Source: Treponema sp.
GTDB lineage: Bacteria; Spirochaetota; Spirochaetia; Treponematales; Treponemataceae
DNA length: 64,000 nucleotides
Direction of reading: 5' to 3'
Assembly: GCA_017470605.1 (NCBI GenBank)
Contig: JAFUYH010000021.1
Coordinates: 62,001-126,000, forward strand
The notes below the pieces were generated by a model. That model made no database searches. It saw only the letters and a list, made by a program, of their open reading frames with translations, and was not told where the DNA came from. The translations under genes and the position numbers were made by a program. Shown one piece after another: positions 7,720 through 16,103 of the stretch (the first letter of the stretch is position 1; each line of letters starts with the position of its first letter).

Positions 7720-9102
7720 ATGAAAAATAAAAAAAGAGCAAATGCCCTTACGGCAGAAGAACAATATGACAAAATGGTGAATACACCAGTTTCCCGCCTG
7801 ATTGCCACCCTTGCAATTCCTACTGTTATTTCCATGCTGGTAACTTCCATTTACAACATGGCAGATACATTTTTTGTTTCCCAGCTGAGTACACAGGCCA
7901 GTGCCGCCGTAGGAATTGTTTTTCCCATCATGTCTATAATTCAGGCCTGCGGTTTTACCCTTGGAATGGGGGCCGGAAGCCTTGTTTCTATCAGATTAGG
8001 ACAAAAACGCAATGAAGAAGCCAGTGTAATTGCTTCTACAGCCTTTTTTGCCGCAATTTTTATAGGACTTCTGATTACGCTTTTTGGCAATCTTTTTGCC
8101 CGCCAGTTTCTGAGTCTTGTTGGTGCTTCTGAGGCTGTTCTGCCTTATGCCTCTGCCTATGCCCGCTATATTTTCTGGGGTGCCCCTTTTATGTGCGCTT
8201 CCTTTGTCCTGAACAATGTCCTTCGTTCAGAAGGCAAGGCATTTTTTTCTATGATAGCCCTTACTTCCGGCGGACTTATAAATATTGCGCTGGATCCGCT
8301 TTTAATTTACGGCCTGCACCTGGGAATAAGCGGAGCCGCCATTGCAACGCTCGTCAGCCAGTTTATTTCATTCTGTATTCTGCTCAGCTGGTTTTTAAGA
8401 CGAAAAGCTGTCTGCCAGATGAGCATAAAACGCTTTACATTAAAAGAAGGCGTGCTTGCAAAAGTTGTCTGGACAGGGGTGCCTTCTCTTGCCCGCCAGG
8501 GACTTGCCAGTATAGCAACAATCCTTTTGAATACAGCGGCCGGCCAGTACGGAGATGCCGCAATTGCCGGAATGTCTATTACAACAAAAATCGTAATGTT
8601 TGTTGCCAGCATTATGATTGGAATAGGACAGGGCTTTAGCCCGGTTAGCGGCTACAACTACGGCGCAAAGCGTTACGACCGCGTAAAACAGGCTTACCGC
8701 TTTATGCTTACCAGCGGCTTTTGCATTATGGCAGCCTTTTCTCTGGTAATATTTATTTTTTCCCCGCAGATTATGGCTGCCTTTATAGAAGACCCGGCTG
8801 CCCGCGAGGTTGGAAGCATTGCCCTCAGATGGCAGGTTTCTTTTATCCCTTTCCATCCTTTGATTGTTGGTACAAATATGCTCATGCAGTCTACCCGCAA
8901 CATAAAGGCCGCTACCTTCCTTTCCATGAACCGCCAGGGCCTTTATTTTATTCCAGCCATTTTGATTTTACCGCGTATTCTGAATCTTACAGGCGTGGAA
9001 ATAAGTCAGTTTGTGGCAGATTTGCTCAGTGCCCTTACGGCAATTCCTTATGCTCTTCATTTCTTTAGAAAATTAGAAAAATTGGCTAAATCTGAAAATT
9101 AG
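7720..9102 (+). CDS. MATE family multidrug efflux / Na+ or H+ antiporter
   Basis: 460 residues with about twelve transmembrane segments in two related halves. MATE hallmarks are the N-terminal 'MVNTPVSRLIATLAIPTV', 'YNMADTFFVSQLS', 'LGMGAGSLVSIRLGQ' and, in the second half, 'GIGQGFSPVSGYNYGAKRYDRVKQAYR'. Family role: cation-coupled export of drugs or organic cations across the inner membrane; substrate cannot be read from sequence. An internal ATG at the MVNTPVSRL position is where many family members begin, so the first ~34 residues may be a lineage extension. The gene stands alone between a divergent hypothetical gene and the sensor/HD-GYP gene. Confidence 0.92.
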   Translation: MKNKKRANALTAEEQYDKMVNTPVSRLIATLAIPTVISMLVTSIYNMADTFFVSQLSTQASAAVGIVFPIMSIIQACGFTLGMGAGSLVSIRLGQKRNEEASVIASTAFFAAIFIGLLITLFGNLFARQFLSLVGASEAVLPYASAYARYIFWGAPFMCASFVLNNVLRSEGKAFFSMIALTSGGLINIALDPLLIYGLHLGISGAAIATLVSQFISFCILLSWFLRRKAVCQMSIKRFTLKEGVLAKVVWTGVPSLARQGLASIATILLNTAAGQYGDAAIAGMSITTKIVMFVASIMIGIGQGFSPVSGYNYGAKRYDRVKQAYRFMLTSGFCIMAAFSLVIFIFSPQIMAAFIEDPAAREVGSIALRWQVSFIPFHPLIVGTNMLMQSTRNIKAATFLSMNRQGLYFIPAILILPRILNLTGVEISQFVADLLSALTAIPYALHFFRKLEKLAKSEN

Positions 9103-9105
9103 TTG

Positions 9106-9111
9106 TACAAT
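9106..9111 (+). promoter_or_regulatory. Possible -10 box before the propeller/HD-GYP gene
   Basis: TACAAT lies 8 bases before the ATG, the same geometry as other starts here. An AGAGGG sequence also lies in the gap, so a conventional ribosome site cannot be excluded. Confidence 0.3.
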
Positions 9112-9119
9112 AGAGGGAT

Positions 9120-12100
9120 ATGATAAGAAGAATTCTCTCTTTTACATTAGGATTATTTTTTTTAATTGGCATGGGTTTTGCCCAGTCACAGTCAGACAGC
9201 ACTAATATTATTCATGGTGGCGAAGCAAAACATTCTGCTGATTTCTTTATGAAAGATTTTGTCAGCAGAAACTGGAATGCAGAAGACGGACTCCCCGGCA
9301 ATACGGTAACGGACATCATGCAGGATAGCGACGGCTATATGTACTTTGGTACTTATGGCGGACTTCTGCGTTTTGATGGTGTGGAATTTATTTCCATCAA
9401 TCGTCTTTATAATCCAGAATATGACTTTTTAAGTGCCCGCACCATGTTTCAGGACTCCCGCAAAAATCTGTGGATAGGTTCAAATGATGAAGGAGTAATC
9501 TGCTTAAAACATAATGGCGAAATTCAAAAATTTTCTGTAAAAGACGGACTTCCAAATACTTCTATCCGGGCTTTTTGTGAAGACAAAGAAGGAAATATCT
9601 GGGTTGGAACTGCTGCTGGAATTTCATGCATTTCAAAGGCTTATCAGATTGTAAGACCGCAGGGCTTTAATACAATTCCAAATGACAACCGCTTTATTGT
9701 AAGCCAGCTCTATTGTGATACTGCGGGGCGAGTTTGGGTAGTTACCAACAGTGAAAACGGACTTTACTGTTACAGCAACGGCAGATTTGAAGTAAGTGAT
9801 ATTATTAAATCAGTTCAAAATCCTATTGTTACAACAGTTACTCAGGAATCTTCAGGAGCCTTCTGGTTTGGTCTTGCACCTTACTATGCAGTAAGAATTA
9901 CAGGTGATTCAGAAACAATTTATGATTTGGGAAACGGCAGTCAGAAAGGAACCGCTGTAAAAAGCATTTATCAGGATTCGGAAAAAAATATCTGGTTTGG
10001 TCTTGATAACGGAATTTCCATCATGAGGAACGGAGAATTATTCTACTGCAATACAGATAAAATTCTTGCGGACGACAGTGTAAACGAAATTATGGAAGAC
10101 CGGGAAAAGAATATCTGGATTGCTTTGGACCGTGGTGGAATTCAGAAACTGAGTTATGGTAAATTCCAGACTACAAATATGCCTACAACTGTAAATGCCA
10201 TTGCCCAGGATCGCTTCCGCGACCTTGTATGGATGGGTGGCGATAACGGTCTTTACTGCTATAAAAACGGAAAGTTTGTTGAAAATTCAATTACGGAATA
10301 CTGCAAGGCAACCAGAATCCGCCATGTGGGCCTTACAGAAGACGGAGCCCTTCTTGTCTGCTGTTATGAAAAGCATGCCCAGCTTAAATTTAATCTGGAC
10401 GGAAGCATAGAAAAGTGGAACCGGGCAAAAGGTCTTGCCGGCGACAAAGTTCGTGTTGCAATTCAGGCAAAAAATAAAGATTTGTACATAGGAAGCACAA
10501 CCGGACTTTCTGTAGTGCGGGCATCAGATAAATCCATCATCAACATAAATAAAAACGACATTCTTGATAATGACTTTATTATGTGTCTTTATGAAGATGA
10601 TGACGGTTCAATCTGGTTTGGAACAGACGGCGGCGGTGTGTATGTTTTGAATCCGGAAAGTCTGGAAATTACCAAAAAACTGACAAAAGACAACGGGCTT
10701 GCGGGAAATGTTGTTTTCAAAATAGAGCAGATTCGTGAAGGAGAAATCTGGATTTCTACAGGGTCTGGTCTTTCCATCATCAATAAAGAATCTGGAAATC
10801 TGTATAATTTTGATACTTCAAACGGATTTTCTGTAGACGGCGTTTTCCAGGTTCTTACAGATTATACTCAGAAAGTCTGGGCAACAAGCAATCACGGAAT
10901 TTTTAACGTAAAAATGCGGGATATAGAAGAAGTTATGGCTGGAAGCAGAAAAACTCTTACTCCTTCATATTTTAACAGGCTGGACGGAATTACTTCTGGC
11001 GGCGTAACTTCTACTTCCCTTTCCATGAAGGATGATAAGGGCCGCCTCTGGTTTACTTTAATAGACGGTTTTACAATTATGGATCCTGTGCGTAATGCAA
11101 CCGTTACAAATCCTCCTACAGTAAAAATTCAGTCTGCCATGCTTGATAACGAAAAGGTAGACCTTTCTATTAATCAGAAGCTGATTATTGAACCGAATGT
11201 AAAGCGTCTTAATTTAAAATACACTGGAATCAGTTTTATTTCTTCTGAACAGGTTCAGTTCAGGACAAAACTGCAGGGTTTTGATTCAGATTTTAGCGAA
11301 TGGACAACAGAGCGTACTGCTTCATACACAAACTTAAAGCCGGGAAATTATACCTTTATTGTTGTAACAAGAAATCCGGATGCATGGTCTGCAAGTAAAT
11401 ATGTAGAAAACACCATGACCGCCAGTATAGAAATTGTAAAGAAGGCGCATTTGTGGGAAAAAGCCTGGTTTATTGCACTTATTTCCCTTCTTACGGTGGG
11501 AGCTGTGGTCTTCTTTGTTTTCCTGCGTTTTAATGCTTACCGCAAGCGTCAGGAAGAGATTCAGAAACTTTCTATGGAAGTAACCAGTGCCCTTGTTCAG
11601 ACAATAGATGCCAAGGACAAATATACAAAGGGTCATTCAAGTCGTGTTGCAAAATATTCTAAAATGCTTGCGGCCGAACTGGGTGAAAGTGAAAAGGTTC
11701 AGGAAAGCATTTACTATACGGCCCTGCTTCATGATATTGGAAAAATTGGAATTCCTAATGCAATCATAAATAAGCCGGATAAGCTGACTGATGAAGAATA
11801 TGAAATTATTAAAACTCACCCGGTAATTGGAAGTGATATTTTAAAATCAATTTCTTCAATGCCTGAAATTTCTATTGGGGCAAGAAGCCATCATGAACGC
11901 TATGACGGAAGCGGTTATCCAGACGGACTTAAAGGCGAAGATATTCCGTGGATTGCCCGCATTATTGGTGTGGCAGATGCTTATGATGCCATGACTTCTA
12001 ACCGCAGTTACCGTAGGTATCTTCCTCAGGACAAGGTTAAATCAGAAATTGAACGATGCAAGGGAATGCAGTTTGACCCGCGCGTTGCCGATGCCATGAT

Positions 12101-12143
12101 TAAACTGATAGAAGCCGATACGGCATACACGATGCATGAGTAA
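9120..12143 (+). CDS. Two-component-type propeller sensor fused to HD-GYP phosphodiesterase
   Basis: 1007 residues. Order: signal peptide (~1-22), about fourteen ligand-binding propeller repeats (Reg_prop, ~45-650) with recurring 'DxxxNIWxGTxxGI' such as 'DKEGNIWVGTAAGI' and 'EKNIWFGLDNGISIM', a Y_Y_Y domain (~675-775), one transmembrane helix (~781-803) and a cytoplasmic HD-GYP domain (~825-1000). The HD-GYP catalytic set is intact: 'HSSRVAKYSK', 'LLHDIGKIGIP' (~870), 'HHERYDGSGYP' (~923) and 'ADAYDAMTSNRSYR'. Expected activity is hydrolysis of cyclic di-GMP in response to a periplasmic ligand. In Bacteroidetes this sensor architecture usually precedes a histidine kinase and senses polysaccharide fragments; here it ends in HD-GYP. 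Adjacent xylulokinase and hydrolase genes make a carbohydrate ligand plausible (inference). Confidence 0.9.
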   Translation: MIRRILSFTLGLFFLIGMGFAQSQSDSTNIIHGGEAKHSADFFMKDFVSRNWNAEDGLPGNTVTDIMQDSDGYMYFGTYGGLLRFDGVEFISINRLYNPEYDFLSARTMFQDSRKNLWIGSNDEGVICLKHNGEIQKFSVKDGLPNTSIRAFCEDKEGNIWVGTAAGISCISKAYQIVRPQGFNTIPNDNRFIVSQLYCDTAGRVWVVTNSENGLYCYSNGRFEVSDIIKSVQNPIVTTVTQESSGAFWFGLAPYYAVRITGDSETIYDLGNGSQKGTAVKSIYQDSEKNIWFGLDNGISIMRNGELFYCNTDKILADDSVNEIMEDREKNIWIALDRGGIQKLSYGKFQTTNMPTTVNAIAQDRFRDLVWMGGDNGLYCYKNGKFVENSITEYCKATRIRHVGLTEDGALLVCCYEKHAQLKFNLDGSIEKWNRAKGLAGDKVRVAIQAKNKDLYIGSTTGLSVVRASDKSIININKNDILDNDFIMCLYEDDDGSIWFGTDGGGVYVLNPESLEITKKLTKDNGLAGNVVFKIEQIREGEIWISTGSGLSIINKESGNLYNFDTSNGFSVDGVFQVLTDYTQKVWATSNHGIFNVKMRDIEEVMAGSRKTLTPSYFNRLDGITSGGVTSTSLSMKDDKGRLWFTLIDGFTIMDPVRNATVTNPPTVKIQSAMLDNEKVDLSINQKLIIEPNVKRLNLKYTGISFISSEQVQFRTKLQGFDSDFSEWTTERTASYTNLKPGNYTFIVVTRNPDAWSASKYVENTMTASIEIVKKAHLWEKAWFIALISLLTVGAVVFFVFLRFNAYRKRQEEIQKLSMEVTSALVQTIDAKDKYTKGHSSRVAKYSKMLAAELGESEKVQESIYYTALLHDIGKIGIPNAIINKPDKLTDEEYEIIKTHPVIGSDILKSISSMPEISIGARSHHERYDGSGYPDGLKGEDIPWIARIIGVADAYDAMTSNRSYRRYLPQDKVKSEIERCKGMQFDPRVADAMIKLIEADTAYTMHE

Positions 12144-12170
12144 TCATGAAGTTGATAGGGGATTTCTCCC

Positions 12171-12198
12171 TTGACTAACAAAGTGATAAGAATAAAAT
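12171..12198 (+). promoter_or_regulatory. Promoter of xylB
   Basis: TTGACT, 16 bases, TAAAAT. Predicted transcription start near 12205, 17 bases before the ATG, with AAGGAG in the leader. Confidence 0.6.
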
Positions 12199-12221
12199 AA
12201 AACACTAAGGAGTATAATTGA

Positions 12222-13706
12222 ATGAAAACTGTTGCTGGTATTGACCTTGGAACACAGAGTATGAAAGTCGTAATTTACGACTATGAAAAACATGAGATAA
12301 TTGAAAAATCATCTTGCCCTATGGATTTGATTTCCGAAGCAGACGGAACTCGCGAGCAGAAAACTGAATGGTTTGATAAGGGACTTGAAGTTTGTTTTAG
12401 CAAACTTTCTGCAGAAAATAAAAAGACTATTGAAGCAATTGGTGTTTCTGGTCAGCAGCATGGTTTTGTTCCCCTTGATAAAGATGGAAAGGCTTTGTAT
12501 AACATTAAACTTTGGTGCGATACTGCAACTATAGAAGAATGTAAGCTTATTACAGATTCTGCCGGCGGTGATGCGGCTGTTGTTGCGGCTCTTGGAAACT
12601 TGATGCTTCCAGGCTTTACTGCTCCAAAAATTTTCTGGCTCAAACGCCATAAGCCGGAAGCTTTTGCGGCATTGAAATATATCATGCTTCCACACGACTA
12701 TTTGAACTGGAAACTTACTGGCGAATATGTTATGGAATACGGTGACGCTTCTGGAACTGCTCTTTTTGATTCTAAAAAGCGTGAATGGTCTAAGAAGATT
12801 TGTGATATTATTGATGCCGGTCTTTTGGAAAAACTTCCAAAACTGATTGAACCGACTGCCCCTGCAGGAAAAGTTTCTGCTGCCGCAAGTGAGGCCTACG
12901 GAATTCCTGCCGGTATTCCTGTTTCTGCCGGTGGCGGAGACAACATGATGGGTGCTGTTGGAACCGGTACTGTTGCAGACGGATTTTTGACTATGAGTAT
13001 GGGTACAAGCGGTACTCTTTACGGATATTCAGACAAGCCGATTGCAGACCCTGCAAACGGTTTGAGCGGTTTCTGTTCTTCAACAGGCGGATGGCTTCCA
13101 CTTCTTTGTACAATGAACTGTACTGTTGCAACAGAATTTGTTCGCGGACTTTTCCAGATGGACGTAAAGGAACTGGATGGCGAAGCTGCAAAGGCTCCTT
13201 GCGGGTCAGAAGGCGTTCTGGTTATGCCATTCTTTAATGGTGAACGTACTCCAAACCTTCCAAACGGCCGTGCCAGCATTACAGGCCTTACATCTGCAAA
13301 TACAAACCGTGCCAACATTGCGCGCGCTTCTCTTGAATCTGCCGTATTTGCAATGCGCGGTGGTCTTGATGCATTCCGCAAACTTGGTTTCCAGCCTAAG
13401 GAAATCCGCCTGATTGGTGGTGGTTCAAAGTCTCCACTTTGGCGCCAGATTGCCGCAGACATTATGAACCTGCCAATCCGCGTGCCTGCTTTGGATGAAG
13501 CTGCCGCTCTTGGTGGTGCTGTTCAGGCTTTGTGGTGTCTTAAAAATCAGAATGGTAAGTGTGATATTGCAGAACTTTGTGCAGAACACATCAAGCTGGA
13601 CGAAAGCAAGAGTGCTAATCCAATTGCAGAAAATGTTGCTGCTTACGATAAGGCTTATGCCGAATATAACAAGGTGCTTGCAGCGGTCAGCCCGCTTTAC
13701 GAGTAG
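12222..13706 (+). CDS. xylB: Xylulokinase
   Basis: Phosphorylates D-xylulose to xylulose 5-phosphate, feeding the pentose phosphate pathway in the cytoplasm. 494 residues, normal for FGGY kinases. Seen: N-terminal 'GIDLGTQSMKVVIYD' ATP loop, 'VSGQQHGFVPLD' (substrate-binding region typical of XylB), 'LPHDYLNWKLTGE', 'GDASGTALFD', 'SAGGGDNMMGAVGTGTV', 'MSMGTSGTLYGYSD' and 'LIGGGSKSPLWRQIAADI' before the C-terminus. AAGGAG precedes the ATG by 9 bases, behind a good promoter. No xylose isomerase gene is in the window. The gene ends in a palindrome and then a strong terminator. Together with the GH10, GH43 and GH51 genes it supports growth on xylan. Confidence 0.94.
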   Translation: MKTVAGIDLGTQSMKVVIYDYEKHEIIEKSSCPMDLISEADGTREQKTEWFDKGLEVCFSKLSAENKKTIEAIGVSGQQHGFVPLDKDGKALYNIKLWCDTATIEECKLITDSAGGDAAVVAALGNLMLPGFTAPKIFWLKRHKPEAFAALKYIMLPHDYLNWKLTGEYVMEYGDASGTALFDSKKREWSKKICDIIDAGLLEKLPKLIEPTAPAGKVSAAASEAYGIPAGIPVSAGGGDNMMGAVGTGTVADGFLTMSMGTSGTLYGYSDKPIADPANGLSGFCSSTGGWLPLLCTMNCTVATEFVRGLFQMDVKELDGEAAKAPCGSEGVLVMPFFNGERTPNLPNGRASITGLTSANTNRANIARASLESAVFAMRGGLDAFRKLGFQPKEIRLIGGGSKSPLWRQIAADIMNLPIRVPALDEAAALGGAVQALWCLKNQNGKCDIAELCAEHIKLDESKSANPIAENVAAYDKAYAEYNKVLAAVSPLYE

Positions 13707-13720
13707 GCTTGCTGCAAGCC
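13706..13720. repeat. Short palindrome overlapping the xylB stop codon
   Basis: GGCTTGC and GCAAGCC separated by a single T; the first G is the last base of the TAG stop. It is separate from the terminator 46 bases further on. Confidence 0.5.
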
Positions 13721-13765
13721 CCTCCATCCCGTAGAAGCTAAGCTCCGGGGTGATAATATATATTA

Positions 13766-13801
13766 GCGTCCGGTTCACTCTTGGGTTCCGGACGCTTTTT
13801 T
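13766..13801 (+). terminator. Rho-independent terminator of xylB
   Basis: GCGTCCGG and CCGGACGC form an 8-bp GC-rich stem with a 14-base loop, followed by six Ts. The convergent GH5 gene ends 9 bases later. Confidence 0.88.
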
Positions 13802-13809
13802 GTTTGATT

Positions 13810-15075
13810 TTACTTTCTGTTTTTGTAAACAGCTGCTACTTCTGGATCTGTAAAGCCCAGGGTGCCGTTTTTCTTAAAGAAGGTGTTGCAATCCCAGAGG
13901 AATGGGCAGTAGTTGTATTCATCACAATTATCAAGAACTGCGGTGAGCCATTTTTCCATTCCTTCTTTTTTAGTGTAAGAACCGTTAGATTCTTTTTTCT
14001 GAGCTACACCGTATTCTCCAATGATTACACCATAACCGGCGTCTATGAATTTAGTCATCTTTTTAAAATCATTCTGCATTGCTGTGTAGTCATTTGCAGT
14101 TCCCCAGGAATTTCTTACCCTACCCCAGCTGGCATTTTCTGAAAGAATACAATAAGTAGAAGGTGTATAATAATGAACAGAAATAATCAGCTTTTGAATC
14201 TTGTTTCTGCTGTCAGTTGGCATAACATAACGTGAATCTGTTGTTTTTCCAATATCTGTGTCATAACCTGGAATCAAAAGGAAACGCTTTGCGTTGTTTC
14301 CACCCTGGGCGCGAATTGTATCAACAAAAAGCTGAGTAACCTGTGTAAGCAGCTTGTAGCAGTCATTCTGCATAAGAGTACCCCGGCTGCTGTAATTTAC
14401 GTTTTTAAGGCGGCTATCTACCTTCGAATCAACCGTATCATTAAAGCGGTCTCCTAATTCTTCGTTTCCGCCTTCAAAAATCAGTTTGTAAGAATAATCC
14501 TTAAAATATTCGCCCACCTGAGACCACATTTCCTTGTAAATCTTAAAGGCAAGTTCCTGGTCATGACTGAAAAGACCCCACCACTGATAGTCCCAGTGGT
14601 CATTAATCATGACATATAAATCTGAATCCAGAGCCCAGTTCACAACCTGAGCAACACGTTCCAGATAGTTCTTGTTAATTTCAAAGTCGCCGTTGCTCCA
14701 GTCCATTGTGTGAGTCCAGGCTACAGGAATACGAACGCTATCAAATCCGGCCTTCTTCATTGCCTCAAACATTGCCTTTGTGGTTTTTGGCTGCCCCCAG
14801 GCAGTTTCATAATTTGAAGCATCTTTCTGACTATAGCCCAGCCATGGACCGGTTGCTTCCATTGTGTTTCCCAAGTTAATTCCGTTGCCCATAAGTTTTG
14901 TGAACTGCTGGGCTTCCATATTTTCATAGTCAGAAGAAGAAACTTCAGTAAATTTGTAGGATGAATTGTATTCTTCTGACTTTGAATTTCCTGAAACTGG
15001 AGCTGCGCAGGCTGAATAAAAAAATGTTAGCATAATTGCAGATGCAGTCAGTGTCTTTTTAATAGTTGCTTTCAT
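13810..15075 (-). CDS. GH5 endoglucanase (cellulase), predicted lipoprotein or secreted
   Basis: Cleaves internal beta-1,4-glucan (or related beta-glycan) links outside the cytoplasm. 421 residues. The signal peptide ends in 'TFFYSACAAP', which fits a lipobox. The GH5 barrel begins at 'MGNGINLGNTMEA', with 'GFDSVRIPVAWTHTMD', 'VMINDHWDYQWWG', the acid/base in 'FEGGNEELGD' (~204), 'SVHYYTPSTYC' and the nucleophile in 'VIIGEYGVA' (~355). AGAGGTG is a good ribosome site 4-5 bases before the ATG. Upstream on the same strand is the AraC regulator; its intergenic region holds a motif shared with the GH43 promoter. Subfamily and exact substrate cannot be fixed by eye. Confidence 0.9.
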   Translation of the reverse strand: MKATIKKTLTASAIMLTFFYSACAAPVSGNSKSEEYNSSYKFTEVSSSDYENMEAQQFTKLMGNGINLGNTMEATGPWLGYSQKDASNYETAWGQPKTTKAMFEAMKKAGFDSVRIPVAWTHTMDWSNGDFEINKNYLERVAQVVNWALDSDLYVMINDHWDYQWWGLFSHDQELAFKIYKEMWSQVGEYFKDYSYKLIFEGGNEELGDRFNDTVDSKVDSRLKNVNYSSRGTLMQNDCYKLLTQVTQLFVDTIRAQGGNNAKRFLLIPGYDTDIGKTTDSRYVMPTDSRNKIQKLIISVHYYTPSTYCILSENASWGRVRNSWGTANDYTAMQNDFKKMTKFIDAGYGVIIGEYGVAQKKESNGSYTKKEGMEKWLTAVLDNCDEYNYCPFLWDCNTFFKKNGTLGFTDPEVAAVYKNRK

Positions 15076-15128
15076 AAGTCACCTCTACTAAAAAGTCTAC
15101 TTCAATAATGGTAATATAAAATGGCAGA

Positions 15129-15157
15129 TTGTGTAAATTTATATAACATTTTGTGCA
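15129..15157 (-). promoter_or_regulatory. Candidate AraC-family operator upstream of GH5
   Basis: Minus strand: TGCACAAAA, then TATATAA, then ACACAA, with half-sites GCACAA and ACACAA starting 22 bases apart. An identically spaced copy precedes GH43 on the plus strand. A TAGACT -10-like hexamer begins 30 bases beyond the motif, the same distance as TACACT in the other copy. Confidence 0.55.
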
Positions 15158-15160
15158 GTT

Positions 15161-15982
15161 TTATTCTGGTTTGTACCGCTGCATCCAACTGTCGCCATTG
15201 CGGAATTCTGTAGGAGTAAAACCTGTTTTTTGTTTAAATTGCCTCATAAAATGAAATTCAGTTTTATATCCGCATTTTACGGCAATTTCTGCAATAGTTT
15301 TATCTGTGCGGGCAAGCAAAGCTTTTGCTTTTTCAATTCGTCCAAGTATAATATCCTCAATAAGTGTAATGCCAAAAGTTTTTTTATAAAGGTGCTGCAG
15401 GCCAGAACGGCTTAAAGACATAAAGTCGGCCATGTCATCAACAGAAGTAAAAAGTTCAGGTTCTTCGTAAAATCGGGTTCGCAAATAAGTAAGCTTGTCA
15501 TTTTTGCTGGCTAAAACTTGTGCAGATGTATGATATTTTGATTGTACAATCCGCCCAAGCAGCATAAAAAATGTATCTGTGTAATTTTGCTTTATTTCTT
15601 CGTGGTATAAATCGGCAGAATAATGCTCATAAGAAATCTGATGAATTATGGAAGAAAGGGAATCCAGGGCAGAACCTATGTAGACTGGCTTATCAAATTC
15701 AAGCTTCAGCTGTTTTAAAAAGTTTTCATCATCGTTAGTCATGTCAAAATAAAACCAGTCGTCAATGTAGTTTTCTTTTGCAGCCCAATATGAGGTAGAA
15801 GTATCTCTGCGAATCATAACATACGAATTCTTTATAACTGAATAACGCTTTCTGTTTAATTCAAAAATTGCCGGAGACTTAACCAGAATAAAGAGAAAGG
15901 CGCCCGGCCCGTAAAGTGCATTCTGGCGGAAATCTTTGTCATGAACATGGTTATATCCAATAGAACCAATATGAATTGCCAT
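15161..15982 (-). CDS. AraC family transcriptional regulator
   Basis: 273 residues. N-terminal half has the cupin-like sensing domain ('GYNHVHDKDFRQNALYGPGA', 'DWFYFDM'). The C-terminal ~100 residues have two helix-turn-helix motifs: 'SVDDMADFMSLSRSGLQHLY' and 'TIAEIAVKCGYKTEFHFMR' followed by 'QFKQKTGFTPTEFR', the AraC signature. Likely activates neighbouring glycoside hydrolase genes on binding a sugar (inference from position and the shared operator). I chose the ATG preceded by TATAAT at 6 bases (leaderless geometry). The frame is open for a further 88 codons into the GH43 gene on the opposite strand, which is not credible. Downstream on the same strand is GH5; divergent is GH43. Confidence 0.88.
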   Translation of the reverse strand: MAIHIGSIGYNHVHDKDFRQNALYGPGAFLFILVKSPAIFELNRKRYSVIKNSYVMIRRDTSTSYWAAKENYIDDWFYFDMTNDDENFLKQLKLEFDKPVYIGSALDSLSSIIHQISYEHYSADLYHEEIKQNYTDTFFMLLGRIVQSKYHTSAQVLASKNDKLTYLRTRFYEEPELFTSVDDMADFMSLSRSGLQHLYKKTFGITLIEDIILGRIEKAKALLARTDKTIAEIAVKCGYKTEFHFMRQFKQKTGFTPTEFRNGDSWMQRYKPE

Positions 15983-15988
15983 AAGAAA

Positions 15989-15994
15989 ATTATA
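15989..15994 (-). promoter_or_regulatory. -10 box of the araC-type gene, leaderless configuration
   Basis: TATAAT on the minus strand, 6 bases before the chosen ATG, no Shine-Dalgarno. Confidence 0.5.
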
Positions 15995-16011
15995 CATCAG
16001 TTTTAAATATT

Positions 16012-16040
16012 TGCACAAAAAGATATATAAAAAAACACAA
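16012..16040 (+). promoter_or_regulatory. Candidate AraC-family operator upstream of GH43
   Basis: Plus strand: TGCACAAAA, then TATATAA, then ACACAA, in the same register as the copy before GH5. It sits 7 bases upstream of the predicted -35 of GH43 and also lies in the divergent regulator promoter region, so it could serve autoregulation too. Confidence 0.55.
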
Positions 16041-16047
16041 AAGTAAA

Positions 16048-16075
16048 TTGTGTTCTCGCTTTTTTGAGCTACACT
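16048..16075 (+). promoter_or_regulatory. Predicted promoter of GH43
   Basis: TTGTGT, 16 bases, TACACT; start expected near 16082, leaving a short leader with a GGGGG ribosome site before ATG 16104. Confidence 0.45.
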
Positions 16076-16103
16076 GAATGTGAAAACTAAACAAGGGGGC
16101 TTT

